64,000 nt of DNA from Mariniflexile gromovii (GTDB taxonomy: Bacteria; Bacteroidota; Bacteroidia; Flavobacteriales; Flavobacteriaceae), in NCBI RefSeq assembly GCF_017814435.1, contig NZ_JAGJCB010000005.1, forward strand, positions 1 through 64,000, read 5' to 3'. Below are positions 7,535 through 15,437 of the stretch, in pieces. The notes under the pieces were generated by a model. It searched no databases, had not been told where the DNA came from, and saw only the letters and a program-made list of their open reading frames with translations. Every line of letters starts with the position of its first letter. Position 1 is the stretch's first letter. A program made the position numbers and the translations under genes.

Positions 7535-8209
7535 ATGAACAAATTTCTGTTTCCTATACTGGCTGTTATTCTTGGCTTTTTTTTAGCTACCATTACCAAA
7601 AATCAAAAATCGTGGAACACCAAACTACTACTTTCTTTTAGTGGTTCGTTTTTATTAGCATTAACACTTTTTGAATTGCTCCCCGAAGTTTACGAACATT
7701 TAGATGCCAAACGTTCCGGATTGTTTATAATGTGCGGTATCATGCTTCAAATTGTGCTGGAGTTATTCTCTAAAGGTGCCGAACATGGGCATGTGCATAT
7801 ACACAAGCATGAAACGGCATTTCCGTGGTCGTTATTTATTAGTTTGTGCATCCATAGTTTTTTAGAAGGGTTTTCTATACACGACCACAACGATATGGTT
7901 TACGGGGTTTTGGTACATAAAATTCCTATTGCTACGTTAATTACTATGTTTTTATTCCAATCTAAATACAGTAAAACACAAATTGCTGGATTTTTGTTGG
8001 TTTTTGCTTTTATGACGCCTTTAGGAACTTTTATAGGTAATACTTGGGAAGCCCTTGCCGATTATTCGCAAATTATTAATGCCTTTGTTATTGGTATCTT
8101 TTTCCATATTTCAACAACCATTTTATTTGAAAGTGGCGACGGACATAAATTCAACTTATCGAAATTTATCTCTATTGTTGTTGGTGTTGGGGTGGCTTAT
8201 TTGATTTAA
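7535..8209 (+). CDS. ZIP-family metal transporter, 224 aa
   Basis: This inner-membrane protein is predicted to move divalent metals such as zinc into the cytoplasm. It has about seven helices after an N-terminal one, a histidine-rich cytoplasmic loop (HGHVHIHKH, 84-92), and the ZIP metal-site motifs H107-SFLEG-F in helix IV and H128-KIPIA in helix V. The protein is slightly short for the family, as usual for the eukaryote-like bacterial ZIPs. Its stop codon abuts directly a 7-bp tandem array (8210-8258). Confidence 0.9.
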   Translation: MNKFLFPILAVILGFFLATITKNQKSWNTKLLLSFSGSFLLALTLFELLPEVYEHLDAKRSGLFIMCGIMLQIVLELFSKGAEHGHVHIHKHETAFPWSLFISLCIHSFLEGFSIHDHNDMVYGVLVHKIPIATLITMFLFQSKYSKTQIAGFLLVFAFMTPLGTFIGNTWEALADYSQIINAFVIGIFFHISTTILFESGDGHKFNLSKFISIVVGVGVAYLI

Positions 8210-8334
8210 GGCAATAGGCAATAGGCAATAGGCAATAGGCAATAGGCAATAGGCAATAGGCAAAATTAAAAACTTTGAAACTTTGAAACTTTGAAGCCTT
8301 GTAACTCTGAAGCTTTGAAGCTATGAAACTATAA
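8210..8334. repeat. Composite minisatellite 1: (GGCAATA)x7 plus degenerate 8-bp array
   Basis: Seven perfect GGCAATA units (8210-8258) start at the base after the ZIP stop codon. A linker GGCAAAATTAAAA follows, then about eight imperfect 8-bp units of the form ACTTTGAA/GCTTTGAA (8271-8334). The next ATG is at 8339. Relatives with other heptamers are at 22666 and 24951. Confidence 0.9.
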
Positions 8335-8338
8335 AAAA

Positions 8339-8767
8339 ATGTTTTCAAAAGAAGAATCTAGATTATTACGACAAGAATTTTGGACGAGTTATGGGAAATC
8401 GTTTCCACGGAAATGGATTTTGTACGATACCAAGCTGAAGGGCTTTAGTTTTAAATTTCATTTTGATACCAAGTCGGCTTTAGTAACGCTGGATTTGGAA
8501 GACGATTTGGAATACCGCATTAAATACTGGGAAAAACTAACTGCATTGAAATCGATTCTTTTGGATGATTTTTTACCGGATGCTATTTTTGAAGAAGAAT
8601 ACCTACTTGAAAACGAAAAAGAAATATCTAGAATTTACGTGCCTTTAGAACAAAAAGTATCCATTCACAATAAAAACACATGGCGCGATGTGATGGAATT
8701 CTTCAATGAAAAGATGAGCTTATTTGAAGCTTTTTTTGAGGAATATAAGGATGTGATTGAGGATTAA
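8339..8767 (+). CDS. DUF4268 domain protein, 142 aa
   Basis: This soluble protein fits the DUF4268 family: it begins MFSKEESRLLRQEFWTSYGK and has the conserved WILYDTKLKGFSFKFHFD core with alternating charged beta strands and a C-terminal helix rich in Phe and Glu (about 112-140). Family function is unknown; the domain also occurs fused to nuclease-like proteins in other bacteria. The start codon lies 5 bases after the degenerate 8-bp repeat array, which would form its entire leader if transcribed from within the repeat. Confidence 0.85.
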   Translation: MFSKEESRLLRQEFWTSYGKSFPRKWILYDTKLKGFSFKFHFDTKSALVTLDLEDDLEYRIKYWEKLTALKSILLDDFLPDAIFEEEYLLENEKEISRIYVPLEQKVSIHNKNTWRDVMEFFNEKMSLFEAFFEEYKDVIED

Positions 8768-8817
8768 GTGAATTACGATTTTTGAGTGACGATTAACGAT
8801 TTTGAATTGATAATTTT

Positions 8818-8851
8818 CAATTGTCCATTGTTAATTGTCCATTGTCAATTG
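8818..8851. repeat. 14-bp tandem repeat (AATTGTCCATTGTT)
   Basis: Two and a half units of AATTGTCCATTGTY lie between DUF4268 and the GNAT gene. They encode the last codons and the stop of the leftward GNAT gene (protein end LTMDN). Just upstream (about 8769-8808) is a related ACGATTTTTG/ACGATTAACG stretch. Confidence 0.7.
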
Positions 8852-9334
8852 TTTTTCCATTTCATAATCGTCCATTATAAAACCATTCCCTATTTCTGTA
8901 ACAAGGGGTTTTGTTTTTACAAAACCTAACTTTTCATAAGCTAAAATGGAATTGGTATTAAACTTGTTCACATTCAGTTTTACTCTTTTCAACTTGTAAG
9001 AACTGGCTAAATCAAAAACATGTTGCATGGCAGCTTTTCCTATTTTCTTCCCTCTATAATCCTTCAGTACATACAGTTTACTTAAAAATAAAAAATTAGT
9101 TTCTTTTTTAACTCCAATATACCCAACAGGAATCGTATTATAAGTGATGTAAAAAAACGAATAACCTTGATGCGATAGATCTTGAAATGCTTGTACAGAA
9201 TTAAACTTATCAAGCATATATTCAATCTGTTCCAAGCTAATAATTGTAATATAATGTTCGTTCCAAATAGTATGGGCTAAGTTAGAAATACATTGAAAAT
9301 CAATAATTTTAGTTGCTGGAATAATTTTTATCAT
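8831..9334 (-). CDS. GNAT-family N-acetyltransferase
   Basis: This 167-residue protein is predicted to acetylate a small molecule or protein amine using acetyl-CoA. The central strand FLFLSKLYVL leads into the acetyl-CoA-binding loop DYRGKKIGKAA (92-102; R/Q-x-x-G-x-G/A pattern), and the C-terminal NTNSILAYEKLGF matches motif B. The substrate cannot be predicted. The last five residues are encoded by a tandem repeat shared with intergenic DNA, so the natural C-terminus may have been altered by repeat insertion. Confidence 0.9.
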   Translation of the reverse strand: MIKIIPATKIIDFQCISNLAHTIWNEHYITIISLEQIEYMLDKFNSVQAFQDLSHQGYSFFYITYNTIPVGYIGVKKETNFLFLSKLYVLKDYRGKKIGKAAMQHVFDLASSYKLKRVKLNVNKFNTNSILAYEKLGFVKTKPLVTEIGNGFIMDDYEMEKQLTMDN

Positions 9335-9386
9335 AAGCCTAGTTTACATTCATGAGATTCCCGTCTTTACAGGATTGACAAAAAGG

Positions 9387-10019
9387 TTAAATCACATAAA
9401 AAAATATCATAAAAAAATGAAAAACAGCACCTGCAAGCACAAATAAATGCCAAATAACATGGTTATAAGGTATCTTATTTATGGCGTAGAAGATAATCCC
9501 AACTGTGTACGCCATCCCACCCGCAAACAATAGCAATACACCGTTACTATGCATTAATTTAGATAGGTTTGTAAAATCGAGTACAATAAGCCACCCCATT
9601 ACTAAATACAAAAGGGTAGAAAATATTTCAAATTTGCCCGTAAAAAACAGCTTTAAAATAACACCAAAAATAGCGATTCCCCAAACCACATAAAAAAGCG
9701 TCCAACCTAAACTTTCATGTAAAGTAATTAATAATACAGGTGTATAAGTACCCGCAATAAGAAAGTAAATACTAATGTGATCTACAATGCGTAAGTAATG
9801 CTTTTTAACTTCATGGTTTTCCGAATGGTAAAGTGTAGATGCCGTAAACATGGTTACTATGGAAATGCCATAAATAATAACACTTAACAAACTCCAATTG
9901 GTTTTGTTGCCATCAAAAATAATTAGAGAAGCCAATCCTATCATACCAAAAAAAACACCAATAAAGTGAGAAATGGCATTTAATCGTTCTTGTAAAGGTG
10001 TTTGATTGTAAACTGACAA
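9387..10019 (-). CDS. trhA: Hemolysin III family membrane protein (TrhA/PAQR type)
   Basis: The protein has seven predicted membrane helices over 210 residues and belongs to the PAQR/hemolysin III family. Conserved features are the early H18 in ISHFIG, the STLYHS motif with its Ser/His pair, the DHISIYFLIAGTYTP segment and a C-terminal HLFVLAGAVFHFF with two His expected to bind zinc. Family members have been linked to membrane energetics and lipid homeostasis rather than true haemolysis. It follows the DUF4294 gene with a single base between stop and start, so the two are an operon. Confidence 0.92.
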   Translation of the reverse strand: MSVYNQTPLQERLNAISHFIGVFFGMIGLASLIIFDGNKTNWSLLSVIIYGISIVTMFTASTLYHSENHEVKKHYLRIVDHISIYFLIAGTYTPVLLITLHESLGWTLFYVVWGIAIFGVILKLFFTGKFEIFSTLLYLVMGWLIVLDFTNLSKLMHSNGVLLLFAGGMAYTVGIIFYAINKIPYNHVIWHLFVLAGAVFHFFMIFFYVI

Positions 10020-10020
10020 C

Positions 10021-10701
10021 TTACTTATTTTTCTGTTTATCTATCCAGATATCTGTTAAATCGTAAAAATTATATTCTTCTGCGGCTCTTTGTCGAACCA
10101 ACAAGCCACTTTTAAAACTGCGTTGCAAAATATCTTCAATAAGATAATCTTCATACACGTTTTTAGGGTCGAAAGGCTTTTTTAATGAAATGTCGAACAT
10201 ATTAGCGGTAGAATTATACCAAAAGGCCCGCCAGCCACTACGGAGTTCTTTTACCAAACCGAAGGTAGTTTTACCAGTTTGCCTGTGTATTAACTTTACT
10301 AAAATCTGTCCTTCAGTTCTCGATAATTTTTTCAATTCATCCGAAAACTCACCTTCAATATACTTCTGGATTATTTTGGTATATTTACGCTTATCACTGG
10401 CCTTCTTCATAGATTCCAATCGGGCATTTAAGGAATCCAACCTTTCTGAAGCTAACTTAGCATACGGATATACTTTCAGTGTTTTTCGTCGTAAAATCAA
10501 ATATCGAATCCTATCTTCTTTACTTGCAAACTTCATATTGGCAAGTATGTAAACAGGGTTTAAACTTACGATGGTTTGAGGCACAGAATCGCCTTCTATA
10601 AACATATATTCATATTCTGAAGTATCTTCCTCTGCATCTTTAACTTGTGCATAGAAAAAAACAGGGCATACTAAAAATAGATATATAATAAAATTCTTCA
10701 T
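10021..10701 (-). CDS. DUF4294 family exported protein
   Basis: This flavobacterial protein of unknown function begins with a signal peptide (MKNFIIYLFLVCPVFFYAQ, cleavage after A-Q). The open frame reaches 10728, but the signal peptide begins at the internal ATG 10701. The DUF4294 core runs from about residue 40 to 220, with a basic helix (LILRRKTLKVYPYAKLASERL), EGQILVKLIHRQTGKTTF and FWYNSTANMFD. It is co-transcribed with trhA (1 base apart) and divergent from the M42 peptidase gene. Confidence 0.85.
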   Translation of the reverse strand: MKNFIIYLFLVCPVFFYAQVKDAEEDTSEYEYMFIEGDSVPQTIVSLNPVYILANMKFASKEDRIRYLILRRKTLKVYPYAKLASERLDSLNARLESMKKASDKRKYTKIIQKYIEGEFSDELKKLSRTEGQILVKLIHRQTGKTTFGLVKELRSGWRAFWYNSTANMFDISLKKPFDPKNVYEDYLIEDILQRSFKSGLLVRQRAAEEYNFYDLTDIWIDKQKNK

Positions 10702-10806
10702 AAAATTTTTGGAGCAATAATCATTCAAAATTAAGAAATTACAATGTTTAAAACATTTTTTTTCTATTTATATTATTAATTTAGTGCAAAACTTTAACAC
10801 ATTACA

Positions 10807-11889
10807 ATGAAGAGCATTTTAAACAAAAAGTCTATGGACTTTTTAGAATCTTATTTAAATAATGCAGCGCCAACAGGCTACGAATGGACAGGACAAAAAC
10901 TGTGGATGGATTATTTAAAACCTTATGTAGATGAATTTATTACCGATACCTACGGAACTGCGGTAGGTATTATAAACCCAAAAGCTAAGTACAAAGTTGT
11001 TATTGAAGGACATGCCGATGAAATTTCTTGGTATGTAAATTACATTTCAGATGACGGATTGATTTACGTAATTAGAAATGGCGGAAGCGACCACCAAATA
11101 GCACCAAGTAAAGTTGTAAATATCCATACAAAAAACGGCATTGTAAAAGGTGTTTTTGGCTGGCCAGCTATCCATACACGCGATAAAGCTAAAGAAGAAG
11201 CACCTAAACCAGACAATATTTTTATTGATTGTGGTTGTAAAACCAAAGCCGATGTTGAAAAATTAGGAGTGCATGTGGGCTGCGTTATCACCTACCCCGA
11301 TGAATTCCATATTTTAAACGGCGATAAATTTGTATGTCGTGCTCTAGATAACCGCATGGGTGGTTTTATGATTGCTGAAGTGGCGCGTTTACTAAAAGAA
11401 AACAAAAAAACCTTGCCTTTTGGATTGTACATTGTAAACGCTGTACAAGAAGAAATTGGTTTACGTGGTGCCGAAATGATTACCCAAACCATAAAACCAA
11501 ATGTGGCCATTGTTACCGATGTTACGCACGATACCACCACGCCAATGATTGAAAAGAAAACCCAAGGCGATTTAGAATTGGGCAAAGGTCCTGTAATTGC
11601 ATACGCCCCAGCGGTACAGCAAAAGTTACGCGATTTAATTACCGATACCGCCGAAGCTAAAAAAATACCGTTCCAACGCAACGCCTTATCGCGTGCCACA
11701 GGTACCGATACCGATGCCTTTGCATACAGTAATGGCGGTGTAGCATCGGCACTCATTTCCTTGCCACTGCGCTACATGCACACCACCGTGGAAATGGTAC
11801 ATCGAGAAGATGTAGAAAACGTTATAAAACTTATTTACGAAAGTTTACTTAACATAAAAGAAGGCGAAACGTTTAGTTATTTTAAATAA
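10807..11889 (+). CDS. M42 family metallopeptidase (aminopeptidase / glutamyl-aminopeptidase-like)
   Basis: This cytoplasmic dinuclear-metal aminopeptidase acts on peptides. At 360 residues it has the family's full set of metal and catalytic residues: H69 and D71 in GHADE, D181 in RALDNRMGG, E215/E216 in QEEIGLRGA, D238 in TDVTHDTTTP and H325 in LPLRYMHT. The inserted beta-domain (about 80-175) fits the PDZ-like M42 insertion. It is transcribed alone, with a CCCGC/GCGGG hairpin directly after the stop. Confidence 0.94.
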   Translation: MKSILNKKSMDFLESYLNNAAPTGYEWTGQKLWMDYLKPYVDEFITDTYGTAVGIINPKAKYKVVIEGHADEISWYVNYISDDGLIYVIRNGGSDHQIAPSKVVNIHTKNGIVKGVFGWPAIHTRDKAKEEAPKPDNIFIDCGCKTKADVEKLGVHVGCVITYPDEFHILNGDKFVCRALDNRMGGFMIAEVARLLKENKKTLPFGLYIVNAVQEEIGLRGAEMITQTIKPNVAIVTDVTHDTTTPMIEKKTQGDLELGKGPVIAYAPAVQQKLRDLITDTAEAKKIPFQRNALSRATGTDTDAFAYSNGGVASALISLPLRYMHTTVEMVHREDVENVIKLIYESLLNIKEGETFSYFK

Positions 11890-11895
11890 GACTTT

Positions 11896-11919
11896 GTCAT
11901 TCCCGCGAAAGCGGGAATC
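11896..11919. repeat. ATTCCCGC-GCGGGAAT hairpin repeat
   Basis: This perfect 8-bp stem around GAAA is followed by CTTTTT, 9 bases after the M42 peptidase stop. It belongs to the same repeat class as the CCTGC/GCAGG hairpins and can serve as a terminator for the rightward gene. Confidence 0.7.
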
Positions 11920-11958
11920 TTTTTCATGACAAAAAAGATATCAAATATTAATCAATTG

Positions 11959-12093
11959 GGCGTTACCACAAGGGTCGGGCTTTCCGCTATATCTTTTTTG
12001 CTTTTAATGGCAAAAAAGGATGCCACTCCAAATGCGTAGCATTCACGAATTCATCAATTCAAAAATGTTAAGCAATGAGTAATCCCTAACGCA
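11959..12093. repeat. Dispersed GCGTTA/TAACGC element, copy 2 (long form)
   Basis: It begins GGCGTTACCACAAGGGTCG and ends AATCCCTAACGC. It has an inner T-run/A-run hairpin with GGATGCCACTCC and a segment GCATTCACGAATTCATC shared with copy 6. It fills most of the gap before the NUDIX gene. Confidence 0.72.
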
Positions 12094-12131
12094 AGGCTAC
12101 TTCAATTAAAATTAACGCTTCACAATAAAAT

Positions 12132-12683
12132 ATGGACGAATACATAGACATTGTAGATGAAAAAGGAAACCCAACTGGAACATCGGAATTAAAATCGGTA
12201 ATCCATCAAAAAGGCTATTACCACCATACCGCCCATGTTTGGTTTTACACTAAAAATGGCGCTGTGTTACTATCGCAACGTTCAGCAAAAAAAAGCATTT
12301 GTCCGCTTATGTGGGATGTTTCGGTAGCAGGTCATATCGATGCAGGCGAAACTGCCAAACAAGCAGCCATTAGGGAAACCAAAGAAGAAATTGGGTTAAG
12401 CATTTCAGAAATCGATTTAAAACCCATTGGTATTTTTGAATGTTTCCAATCCTATGAAAATGGCATCGTTGATAATGAATTCCACAATACATTTATAGCC
12501 GAACTTAAAGTACCGCTTTCTGCATTAAAAGTACAAGAAGAAGAGGTTGAAGCTTTAAAATTGGTATCATTTAAAGAGCTTGCCTACCTAATTGAAAACG
12601 TGGGTATAGATAATCATTTTGTGCCTTCAAACAAAGCCTACTACGAGGTGATTTATAAAAATATCCTAAAACATATAGCTTAA
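12132..12683 (+). CDS. NUDIX hydrolase (YfcD / IPP-isomerase-like subfamily)
   Basis: This 183-residue enzyme should hydrolyse a nucleoside-diphosphate-linked substrate. The NUDIX box spans residues 67-89 (GHIDAGE...RETKEEIGL), matching G-x5-E-x7-R-E-U-x-E-E-x-G-U. The start (VDEKGNPTGTSE) and HHTAHVWFYT match the YfcD and isopentenyl-diphosphate isomerase-like group, but the isomerase's catalytic cysteine is not evident, so isomerase activity is not claimed. It begins a short operon with the PrsW-like gene 9 bases downstream. Confidence 0.88.
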   Translation: MDEYIDIVDEKGNPTGTSELKSVIHQKGYYHHTAHVWFYTKNGAVLLSQRSAKKSICPLMWDVSVAGHIDAGETAKQAAIRETKEEIGLSISEIDLKPIGIFECFQSYENGIVDNEFHNTFIAELKVPLSALKVQEEEVEALKLVSFKELAYLIENVGIDNHFVPSNKAYYEVIYKNILKHIA

Positions 12684-12692
12684 CTTCAAACA

Positions 12693-13367
12693 ATGAATTT
12701 ACTCCTATTTGCTATTGCACCCATACTTATTGTCATGCTTTATATTTATTTTAAGGATAAATATGAAAAAGAACCGAAGCGCTTGTTGCTGCTCAACTTT
12801 TTTTTGGGTGCGGTAGTCAGCATCCTTATAACTACCATCATGTATTTTGTATTTGATATTGTACTACCACTAACCAATAAAACCAGTATTGCACAACAAT
12901 TTATAAAAGCTTTTTTTGTTGTTGGTTTTTCCGAAGAATTAAGCAAATACCTTATTGTGCGATACTATTCTCAAAAACATAAAGAATTCAACGAGCCTTT
13001 TGATGGCATTGTGTACGCCGTTATGGTATCGATGGGTTTTGCGGCTACCGAAAATATTTTTTACGTACTGGAAGGCGGCGTTGAAACGGCCGTTTTAAGA
13101 GCCTTTACCGCGGTACCAGCTCATGCTACCTTTGGTGTTTTAATGGGATACTTTATGGGAAAAGCCAAATTTTCCAACCATAAAATAGTACTGAATTTAG
13201 CAGGGTTATTCCTTGCCGTTCTATTTCATGGAGCATACGACTTTTTCTTATTTATAAACTTTATCCCTGGTGTTTGGGTGGGTGCTTTCATTTCACTATT
13301 TATTGGGGTTCTTTTATCTAGAAAAGCCATGAAAGTGCATTTGTTAAATTCACATTTTAAAGTTTGA
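12693..13367 (+). CDS. PrsW-family intramembrane metalloprotease
   Basis: This polytopic protein of 224 residues has about seven helices and the PrsW protease motifs: EE at 81-82 in GFSEELSKY, ATEN at 118-121, PAHATFG with H144, and LFHGAYDF with H179. In Bacillus PrsW performs site-1 cleavage of an anti-sigma factor; the target here is unknown. The ECF sigma/anti-sigma operon in this window is 19 kb away and any link is speculation. It sits 9 bases after the NUDIX gene. Confidence 0.9.
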   Translation: MNLLLFAIAPILIVMLYIYFKDKYEKEPKRLLLLNFFLGAVVSILITTIMYFVFDIVLPLTNKTSIAQQFIKAFFVVGFSEELSKYLIVRYYSQKHKEFNEPFDGIVYAVMVSMGFAATENIFYVLEGGVETAVLRAFTAVPAHATFGVLMGYFMGKAKFSNHKIVLNLAGLFLAVLFHGAYDFFLFINFIPGVWVGAFISLFIGVLLSRKAMKVHLLNSHFKV

Positions 13368-13415
13368 TTTAAACAAAAAACAAGTAATTTAATGACATAA
13401 ATAAAATACAACCCT

Positions 13416-14459
13416 ATGCAGCCAATAAACACAGCTTTATGTTCTTATGGAATGAGCGGACATGTTTTTCATGCACCATTCATTACAGTAAGCCCAAATT
13501 TTAATTTATATGGCGTATTTGAAAGAACTAAAAATGAAGCTCAAAAAAATTATCCTAAAGTTAAAACATTTAGAACTTTAGAAAGTATGTTAATAGACGA
13601 CAGCATTGAGCTAGTGGTTATAAATACACCTAACGTTACCCATTTTGATTTTACAAAAAAAGCCATAAATGCCGGTAAGCATGTTATAGTAGAAAAACCG
13701 TTTACAGCAACCATTGCTCAAGCTGAAGAGTTAATTCAATTGGCTAAAGAAAAAAATGTACTGATTTCCGTTTATCAAAATCGTCGCTATGACAGCGATT
13801 TTAAAACAGTTCAAAAAGTGCTAAATGAAGGATTATTAGGGAATATTGTAGAAGCAGAAATGCATTACGACCGTTATGATCCTGTACTGAGCTATAAAAC
13901 CCATAAAGAAACACCTACTGAGGGTGTAGGCAGTATATACGATTTAGGTTCTCATTCCATAGACCAAGCCTTGGTTTTGTTTGGTATGCCTGAAGCTGTT
14001 TTTGCAGATTTGAATTCATTTCGACCTCAATCAAAAGTAGGTGATTATTTCGATGTAAAACTATTTTATAAATCGCATAGAGTGATTCTAAAATCAAGTT
14101 ATTATGTTCGAGAGGCTTTACCGGGATATATTATTCACGGCACAAAAGGTTCATTTATAAAACCGAAAACAGATGTTCAGGAAAAAGATCTTCAATCTGG
14201 AAAAATACCAGGAAGTCATAATTGGGGTATGGAATTAGACACAGACAGTGGATTGTTACATACCGAAATTGATGGTGAAGTCATCAAAAAACACATTCCA
14301 ACTTTAAAAGGTGATTATATGGCATATTATAATGCTATCTATCAAGCCTTAAGAAATAATAAGCAAGTACCCGTTTCTGCTGAAGAAGGTTTAAATGTTA
14401 TAAAAATTATTGAATCAGCTTTAAAAAGCCATAAGGAAGGAAGAGTCGTTTATTTATGA
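13416..14459 (+). CDS. Gfo/Idh/MocA family oxidoreductase
   Basis: This NAD(P)-dependent oxidoreductase acts on an unidentified sugar or cyclitol. The N-terminal Rossmann domain opens with CSYGMSGHVFHAPF (9-22), in which the usual GxGxxG is modified, and includes the EKP motif at 93-95 whose lysine binds substrate. The C-terminal alpha/beta domain contains YDLGSHSIDQALVLFG with the likely catalytic His. At 347 residues it is full length. It lies 48 bases after the PrsW gene and ends at a strong bidirectional terminator (14547-14576). Confidence 0.93.
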   Translation: MQPINTALCSYGMSGHVFHAPFITVSPNFNLYGVFERTKNEAQKNYPKVKTFRTLESMLIDDSIELVVINTPNVTHFDFTKKAINAGKHVIVEKPFTATIAQAEELIQLAKEKNVLISVYQNRRYDSDFKTVQKVLNEGLLGNIVEAEMHYDRYDPVLSYKTHKETPTEGVGSIYDLGSHSIDQALVLFGMPEAVFADLNSFRPQSKVGDYFDVKLFYKSHRVILKSSYYVREALPGYIIHGTKGSFIKPKTDVQEKDLQSGKIPGSHNWGMELDTDSGLLHTEIDGEVIKKHIPTLKGDYMAYYNAIYQALRNNKQVPVSAEEGLNVIKIIESALKSHKEGRVVYL

Positions 14460-14546
14460 TATTCAGCTTGTATCATTTAAAAAAAATAACACAACAAAAA
14501 CCTAACAATCAACACTTTAAAACTTAAAAGATTTACAAAATATATG

Positions 14547-14576
14547 AAAAAAGGGAGTTTAAAAAACTCCCTTTTT
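14547..14576. terminator. Bidirectional rho-independent terminator
   Basis: AAAAAGGGAGTTT and AACTCCCTTTTT form a perfect stem with an A-rich loop and flanking A/T runs, between the convergent Gfo/Idh and outer-membrane barrel genes. Confidence 0.9.
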
Positions 14577-14600
14577 AATTTTTTTATAGTAATTTGTAAA

Positions 14601-15248
14601 TTATAATAGCACTAAAACCCCAAAGTATAAATCTGAAGAACTTAAACTAAGATTAAAGTTATTGGACTTCGATACAATTCCTTCATTATTTTCACTTTTA
14701 TCACTGTAGTAACCTATTGATCCTAAATTAGCATTCAAATAAATTTTATTGGTTAAGCTATAAGTTAGTCCTGGTTTAACGCCTATAAATATTGAATTCC
14801 TATCTGATTCACTTGTAAAATTAGTTCCGCTGTTAGCATATATATTTTCATTTTTTTGATATGAATACATGAATTCTCCTTGCACATTAAGAGCAAAATT
14901 ATTGCTAATAGCAAAATATTTTCTAATGTAAGGAGCTATGCTAAATCCATTACTTTTATACTCATCATTACTTCCATCATGTTTAAAATTTAGAATATTA
15001 AAACCTGGCATCAAACCTATTACTAAATTACTATCTATTGCATAACCAATATCTGGCTTTATAAAAAGTGACGTTTGATTAGAATCGGAATTGGAAGATT
15101 CGTATTCGCTTTCGCTATTTTGAGAATTAAAATTTATAATGCCTCCAACAATCCATTGGTTTTTTGGTATTTCAAATTTTTCTTCTGAGTTTTGAGCAAA
15201 AGTAAATGTACTCACTAATACTAATGCAATAATTAAATGTGTTTTCAT
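14601..15248 (-). CDS. Outer-membrane beta-barrel protein, 215 aa
   Basis: An N-terminal signal peptide (MKTHLIIALVLVSTFTFAQ) precedes a mature region of alternating amphipathic strands with many aromatic residues and asparagine/serine-rich loops, ending in a strand with Phe/Val-Leu. This is typical of 8-stranded outer-membrane barrels of Bacteroidota. The frame is open 18 codons further to 15302, but the signal peptide fixes the start at 15248. No specific ligand can be inferred. A serine/glutamate-rich loop (NSESEYESSNSDSN) follows the first strand. Confidence 0.85.
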   Translation of the reverse strand: MKTHLIIALVLVSTFTFAQNSEEKFEIPKNQWIVGGIINFNSQNSESEYESSNSDSNQTSLFIKPDIGYAIDSNLVIGLMPGFNILNFKHDGSNDEYKSNGFSIAPYIRKYFAISNNFALNVQGEFMYSYQKNENIYANSGTNFTSESDRNSIFIGVKPGLTYSLTNKIYLNANLGSIGYYSDKSENNEGIVSKSNNFNLSLSSSDLYFGVLVLL

Positions 15249-15371
15249 AAATATGGTTTTAAGATTAGATTTATGTTTGCCAAATATTGCACCAATAATC
15301 AAATATTGACATTAACTTATCTTAAACTAATTGTAAATAAATTATTATATATATAACAGATATTTTTACAT

Positions 15372-15402
15372 AAAAAAAGCGAACCACATGGTTCGCTTTT
15401 TT
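15372..15402. terminator. Bidirectional rho-independent terminator after lpdA
   Basis: AAAAAAGCGAACC and GGTTCGCTTTTTT form a perfect stem with loop ACAT, 36 bases past the lpdA stop. Confidence 0.92.
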
Positions 15403-15410
15403 ACTTTATT

Positions 15411-15433
15411 GAGATTCCTGCTTTTGCAGGAAT
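15411..15433. repeat. GAGATTCCTGC-GCAGGAAT hairpin repeat
   Basis: Perfect ATTCCTGC/GCAGGAAT inverted pair around TTTT, between the lpdA stop and its terminator. Confidence 0.65.
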
Positions 15434-15437
15434 TGAG

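Noticed and set aside
12132-12683. Isopentenyl-diphosphate isomerase
   Set aside because: The NUDIX box is clear but the isomerase active-site Cys and Glu pattern is not convincing, so only NUDIX hydrolase is called.
12693-13367. PrsW as the regulator of the ECF sigma operon at 30-33 kb
   Set aside because: The distance is about 19 kb and the anti-sigma-like protein shows no recognisable PrsW cleavage site; no sequence evidence for a link.
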